NCBI GenBank assembly: GCA_965662545.1
Contig: CBFIHZ010000010.1
Location: 1-64,000, forward strand
Length of the DNA: 64,000 bases
Direction: 5' to 3'
From: CPC320 sp002684375
Lineage (GTDB): Bacteria; Pseudomonadota; Alphaproteobacteria; Rhodobacterales; Rhodobacteraceae
Below, piece after piece: positions 60,917-64,000 of this stretch. Each line of letters starts with the position of its first letter. Position 1 is the stretch's first letter. A program made the translations under genes and the position numbers. The notes beneath the pieces were generated by a model. It ran no database searches. It was given only the letters and a program-made list of their open reading frames with translations, and was not told the DNA's origin.

Positions 60917-61807
60917 ATGCAAAAACAATCCGCGATGTACCTCATTTTACTGGGGGGAACCTGCATGAGCTTCATCGGGCTTTGCATGCGTTTGGTTGAG
61001 GCGGCCGATGGGTTCCAGATATTATTTTATCGTTCGATCAGTCTGAGCCTGATGGTTGGCCTGATCTGTTGCCTGCGCCGCCGGACGGGGCCGGTGGATT
61101 TTGTCAAAAGTCTCGACCGGACGGATATGGTTATGGGGGCGGCTCTGGCGATTGCTTTTACGACTTATGTCTTTGCCATGCTGTATACTTCGGTGGCATC
61201 CACCTTGTTTATTCTGACTTCGAGCCCATTCATGGCGGCGATTCTTGGCTGGGTGTGGATTGGTGAAAAACCCCATCCGATGACTTGGATGGTGATGGTT
61301 GCTGCCAGTATCGGGGTTGCGGTTATGATCAGGGAAGGCGTTGCGCTGGATCGCAATTTTGGCAACATTATGGCGCTTGTTTCGGCGCTTAGCTTTTCAG
61401 TTATGTTGGTTCTGGCGCGGCGCAGCGGCAAAACCGATGTGCTGGGGGGGACTTTTGCAGGGGGTGTTTTTGCCGTTACGATCGGGTTGGTGCTGTCGTT
61501 GATTTTCGGCACTGGCCTGAGTGTGGGCGGGTTTGATATGGGTATAAGCCTGTTTATGGGCGCGTTCAGCATTGGGATTGGTATTGCGTTCGTGACCTGG
61601 GGGGCCAGCTATGTTCCTGCGGCCGAGGTTAGTATTTTGGTGCTAATCGAAAGCGTGTTGGGACCGCTATGGCCGTGGATCGTGCTTGGCGAGACCTTAA
61701 GCAAACACGAGGTCATAGGTGGTATGATCGTTTTGGGATCGGTGGTGGTGTTTGCTCTTGTCAGTCGTAGGGATTCCAGAAACGCACAAGCCGCGTCGGT
61801 TCTTTAG
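60917..61807 (+). CDS. EamA/DMT-family transporter
   Basis: A 296-residue inner-membrane protein with ten membrane helices in two EamA repeats. The first covers about residues 5-135 (QILFYRSISLSLMVGLICCL, SVASTLFILTSSPFMAAILG) and the second about 145-285 (PAAEVSILVLIESVLGPLWP, GGMIVLGSVVVFALV). The start is uncertain: ATG at 60917 is placed at the beginning of the first helix with AAGG upstream at long spacing, while an in-frame ATG at 60872 would add 15 residues. The exported compound is unknown. Confidence 0.8.
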   Translation: MQKQSAMYLILLGGTCMSFIGLCMRLVEAADGFQILFYRSISLSLMVGLICCLRRRTGPVDFVKSLDRTDMVMGAALAIAFTTYVFAMLYTSVASTLFILTSSPFMAAILGWVWIGEKPHPMTWMVMVAASIGVAVMIREGVALDRNFGNIMALVSALSFSVMLVLARRSGKTDVLGGTFAGGVFAVTIGLVLSLIFGTGLSVGGFDMGISLFMGAFSIGIGIAFVTWGASYVPAAEVSILVLIESVLGPLWPWIVLGETLSKHEVIGGMIVLGSVVVFALVSRRDSRNAQAASVL

Positions 61808-61897
61808 GAAAACGATTTTGATGACTTGCTTTAAAAGCAGATGTTTAAATTATTAATATATAACAATAACTTGAAATGCAATGCTAATCGTTTAGTT

Positions 61898-61922
61898 CCG
61901 AGCGGTTTCACGAACCACTCGG
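61898..61922. terminator. Hairpin between the convergent transporter and malyl-CoA lyase genes
   Basis: CCGAG-C-GGTT and AACC-A-CTCGG pair over nine bases with one C-A mismatch and a TCACG loop. It lies between two converging genes and may serve both strands. No T run follows on either side. Confidence 0.5.
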
Positions 61923-61941
61923 GGTAGTATTTAACCGGGGT

Positions 61942-62919
61942 CTAGGCCGTCGCGACTTGCTTGACCTTTTCGATCAGTACTTCGGCTTGACGAATTGAGG
62001 CGTAATCGATCAGCCGTCCATCCAGCGAGACCGCACCTTTGCCGGTTTTTTCTGCGTCGGCCATGGCTTTTAGAATACGCTCTGCGCGGTCCACTTCGCT
62101 ATCCGAGGGGCTCATCACCTCATTGGCCAGCGCCGCTTGGCTGGGGTGGATGGCCCATTTGCCTTCACAACCTAAAACCGCAGCCCGTTTTGCCGCGGCA
62201 CGATAGCCGTCAGGGTCAGAGAAATCGCCAAACGGGCCGTCGATCGGACGCAACCCGTTGGCCCGGGCGGCCACCACCATACGCGCCAGTGCATAATGCC
62301 ACATGTCGCCCCAATGGACCTCGCGGCTTCCATCTTTTGCGGGGTCGGTCAGGACGGAATAATCCTCGTTTACGCCGCCGATGATTGTGGTGCGCGCACG
62401 GGTCGAGGCGGCATAGTCTGCAACACCGAAATGTAGGCTCTCATTACGCGGTGACGCGGCCGCGATTTCAGAGACGTTTTGCATGCCTAGAGCCGTCTCA
62501 ATAATATGTTCAAACCCGATACGTTTTTTATAGCCTTTTGCCGCTTCAATTTGGGTCACCATCATGTCGACCGCATAGACATCTGCGGCGGTGCCGACTT
62601 TGGGGATCATGATCAAATCAAGCCGTTCACCGGCCTGTTCGACGACGTCGACCACATCGCGATACATGTAGTGCGTGTCCAATCCGTTGATTCGAACAGA
62701 CATGGATTTGTTGCCCCAATCAATCTCGTTCAGTGCTTTTATGATGTTTTTTCGGGCCTGTTCTTTCTCATTGGGTGCAACGGCATCTTCAAGATCTAGA
62801 AAGATCACGTCGACGTCTAATTTCGCTGCTTTTTCAAACATTTGCGGTTGGCTACCAGGGATTGCTAATTCGCTGCGATTAAGCCGTCCCGGGGCTTGTT
62901 CAATAGGCTGAAAACTCAT
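61942..62919 (-). CDS. mcl: L-malyl-CoA/beta-methylmalyl-CoA lyase
   Basis: A 325-residue CitE-like enzyme that cleaves malyl-CoA to acetyl-CoA and glyoxylate. The sequence follows the methylotroph enzyme MclA/MtkC closely: RSELAIPGSQP near the N-terminus, DVIFLDLEDAVAPNEKEQAR, RINGLDTHYMYRDVVDVVE, FGVADYAASTRARTTIIGG, RPIDGPFGDFSDPDGY and GKWAIHPSQAALANEV. The acidic metal-binding residues lie in FLDLEDAV and in the FEHIIETALGM segment. Start ATG at 62919 has AGGAG upstream and is preferred to one 14 codons before. The gene is next to the NarL-type regulator and near serine-glyoxylate aminotransferase, so it probably serves the serine cycle, and possibly the ethylmalonyl-CoA pathway. Confidence 0.93.
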   Translation of the reverse strand: MSFQPIEQAPGRLNRSELAIPGSQPQMFEKAAKLDVDVIFLDLEDAVAPNEKEQARKNIIKALNEIDWGNKSMSVRINGLDTHYMYRDVVDVVEQAGERLDLIMIPKVGTAADVYAVDMMVTQIEAAKGYKKRIGFEHIIETALGMQNVSEIAAASPRNESLHFGVADYAASTRARTTIIGGVNEDYSVLTDPAKDGSREVHWGDMWHYALARMVVAARANGLRPIDGPFGDFSDPDGYRAAAKRAAVLGCEGKWAIHPSQAALANEVMSPSDSEVDRAERILKAMADAEKTGKGAVSLDGRLIDYASIRQAEVLIEKVKQVATA

Positions 62920-63025
62920 TTTATACGCTCCTAATTTTATTGCTATAATCGAGGGGAGCATACAAATGTGGTAAAATTCATCCTGTCAAGATGGTTTAGG
63001 TTGCATCAATACTGCTGGTGCAAAA

Positions 63026-63676
63026 TTAGAATTTTGAAGAGCCTCCGGCGCCATTGGATAAACGCGATGAATAGTAAAACGCGATCGCTTGGGTGCGGTT
63101 GCGCACCGATAGTTTATCGAACAGGTTTGACAGGTGAAATTTGACCGTGTTGATCGAGATGCCACACTCGGTGGACAATTCGCGATTTGTCATCCCCTTG
63201 GACAACGCTTCTAGGATCATGCGTTCGCGGCGCGATAATTGCTGGATCGGGTCGTTTTGCAGGTCGCGAATATCGAGAAATGGAAAGACCATTTTTCCGG
63301 CAGCAACCTGGATGCAGGTCGATAGCAAAACCTCGATGTCGCCGGATCGGGGTGCAAACCCCGCAGCGCCAGCTGTCATCGCCAGTCGGGGCAAGTCGGG
63401 GGTGTCATCGCCATAAATGACGAGGCGTGGGGCGTTTTCTTGGTCGCGCAAAACCTCAATGAGCTTGGCACCGCCCAACACTGGCAATTGCCAATCAATG
63501 ACCCCGATCTCAACCGGGACCCGCATCACCATGCCCAAAAATCCCTCTGCAGTGGCGGACGTGGCCACCAGAGAAAATCGCGGATCGCGATCAAAAATAT
63601 CTGACATGCCCGATAGGATCAACGGATTGTTGTCTGCCAGCATGATATTGATCGGTTCTAGGTTTTGTTTGATCAT
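63026..63676 (-). CDS. NarL/FixJ-type response regulator
   Basis: A 216-residue two-domain regulator. The receiver domain (about residues 8-125) has a conserved acidic start (INIMLADNNPLIL) and the phosphoryl-accepting aspartate in EIGVIDWQLPVLGG. The output domain (about 145-210) is a LuxR helix-turn-helix (LSRRERMILEALSKGMTNRE, INTVKFHLSNLFDKLSVRNR). No sensor kinase gene is adjacent. It lies between the malyl-CoA lyase gene (same strand, 106 bases on) and the divergent serine-glyoxylate aminotransferase gene, so it is the prime candidate regulator of C1 assimilation here. Confidence 0.85.
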   Translation of the reverse strand: MIKQNLEPINIMLADNNPLILSGMSDIFDRDPRFSLVATSATAEGFLGMVMRVPVEIGVIDWQLPVLGGAKLIEVLRDQENAPRLVIYGDDTPDLPRLAMTAGAAGFAPRSGDIEVLLSTCIQVAAGKMVFPFLDIRDLQNDPIQQLSRRERMILEALSKGMTNRELSTECGISINTVKFHLSNLFDKLSVRNRTQAIAFYYSSRLSNGAGGSSKF

Positions 63677-63703
63677 CTAAATTCAGTCCAAATTCAAGAA
63701 AAC

Positions 63704-63721
63704 TACCCATAAAGATAGGGA
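63704..63721. promoter_or_regulatory. NarL-like binding site between the regulator and serine-glyoxylate aminotransferase genes
   Basis: TACCCAT-AAAG-ATAGGGA is an imperfect inverted repeat; TACCCAT fits the NarL heptamer consensus TACYYMT. A second related element, TACC-TAAAAG-GGTA, is at 63747-63760, and a perfect ATTGCGCAAT palindrome is at 63807-63816. Their position in the 221-base divergent promoter region suits control by the adjacent NarL-type protein. Confidence 0.45.
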
Positions 63722-63897
63722 TCAACTTGGTATACAACCGCATACATACCTAAAAGGGTAGGAATTTTCCCATACTATTAGCCGCCCATAAGCAGTAGTA
63801 ACTGATATTGCGCAATTTGTCGATTTGTAATTTCCTCAGACGAAATTGTGTCGGACCGCATGCTCGATTGCTGGCATGCCTAGAGGAGGAAATACTT

Positions 63898-64000
63898 ATG
63901 GCCGGACCCAAAAGTTTATTTGTACCGGGGCCCACAAACGTCCCAGAGGCTGTACGCAAAGCGATAGACATCCCGATGGAGGACCATCGCGCCCCTGATC
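63898..64000 (+). CDS. sgaA: Serine--glyoxylate aminotransferase, 5' end
   Basis: The first 34 codons (MAGPKSLFVPGPTNVPEAVR, then KAIDIPMEDHRAPD) match the N-terminus of serine-glyoxylate aminotransferase of methylotrophs, with its FVPGPTN substrate loop and the EDHR segment. A strong AGAGGAGG site precedes the ATG. The gene runs out of the window. An alanine-glyoxylate aminotransferase is the main alternative, but the malyl-CoA lyase neighbour favours the serine-cycle enzyme, which makes hydroxypyruvate and glycine. Confidence 0.85.
   Translation, partial: MAGPKSLFVPGPTNVPEAVRKAIDIPMEDHRAPD

Noticed and set aside
1..64000. CRISPR array, prophage, secretion or toxin-antitoxin system
   Set aside because: No regularly spaced repeats, phage structural genes, cas genes or paired small toxin-antitoxin frames were seen.

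Overview
The window reads as a piece of an alphaproteobacterial chromosome, most likely a marine Rhodobacteraceae (Roseobacter-group) organism of moderate GC content. Support: a bL21 protein with an Ala/Lys-rich tail and helix-hairpin-helix end next to bL27; a SUV3-like helicase - S4 protein - 7Fe ferredoxin - CarD block; crotonyl-CoA carboxylase/reductase; a Paracoccus-type mevalonate cluster; and an Lrp/HPPD divergon. The genus cannot be fixed from the sequence alone. No rRNA, tRNA, CRISPR array, prophage or intact insertion sequence was recognised.

Layout. 0-6.6 kb: a 2-aminoethylphosphonate (AEP) locus: phnW and the first codons of a further gene, a divergent LysR regulator, and an AEP ABC transporter (binding protein, ATPase, fused double permease). 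7.3-13.2 kb: a leftward nucleobase/nucleoside operon (BMP-family binding protein, double-domain ATPase, two permeases, cytosine-deaminase-like enzyme). 13.7 kb: a RidA-family protein. 14.4-20.0 kb: five mevalonate-pathway genes from HMG-CoA reductase to diphosphomevalonate decarboxylase, without an IPP isomerase. 20.4-24.5 kb: dnaG and rpoD with a terminator. 24.6-25.4 kb: two adjacent decayed genes. 25.5-34.7 kb: housekeeping and repair genes (YjbQ, periplasmic glutathione peroxidase, oligoendopeptidase F, an amidohydrolase, ATP-dependent ligase plus its associated exonuclease, a broken SAP-like gene, a hydrolase, an SCP2 protein, a TPR protein). 34.7-39.6 kb: helicase, Hsp15-like S4 protein, fdxA, carD. 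39.7-41.6 kb: divergent cobS/cobT. 41.7-45.3 kb: Kef antiporter and Lrp regulator, divergent from hppD. 45.4-51.9 kb: a large PilP-tailed membrane protein, metY, a GT-A-like protein, and an orphan TRAP binding protein. 52.0-53.2 kb: a 1.2-kb stretch with no intact gene, holding gene fragments and a short tandem repeat. 53.2-58.3 kb: an ankyrin protein, a DUF2059 protein, rplU-rpmA, a LysE exporter, two acetyltransferase genes. 58.6-64.0 kb: ccr, tandem Lin0512 genes, an EamA transporter, a malyl-CoA lyase of serine-cycle type, a NarL-type regulator and the start of serine-glyoxylate aminotransferase.

How the genes work together. The left end takes up and deaminates AEP for phosphorus and nitrogen. 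The second operon imports nucleobases or nucleosides and deaminates one of them. The mevalonate cluster makes IPP from acetyl-CoA units. The right end combines an ethylmalonyl-CoA pathway enzyme (ccr) with serine-cycle enzymes (malyl-CoA lyase, serine-glyoxylate aminotransferase), which fits C1 assimilation with glyoxylate regeneration through the ethylmalonyl-CoA route. The truly unexplained items are the PilP-tailed 710-residue protein, the tandem Lin0512 pair and the gene-poor stretch at 52-53 kb. I saw no clear sign of a wholly new multi-gene system.
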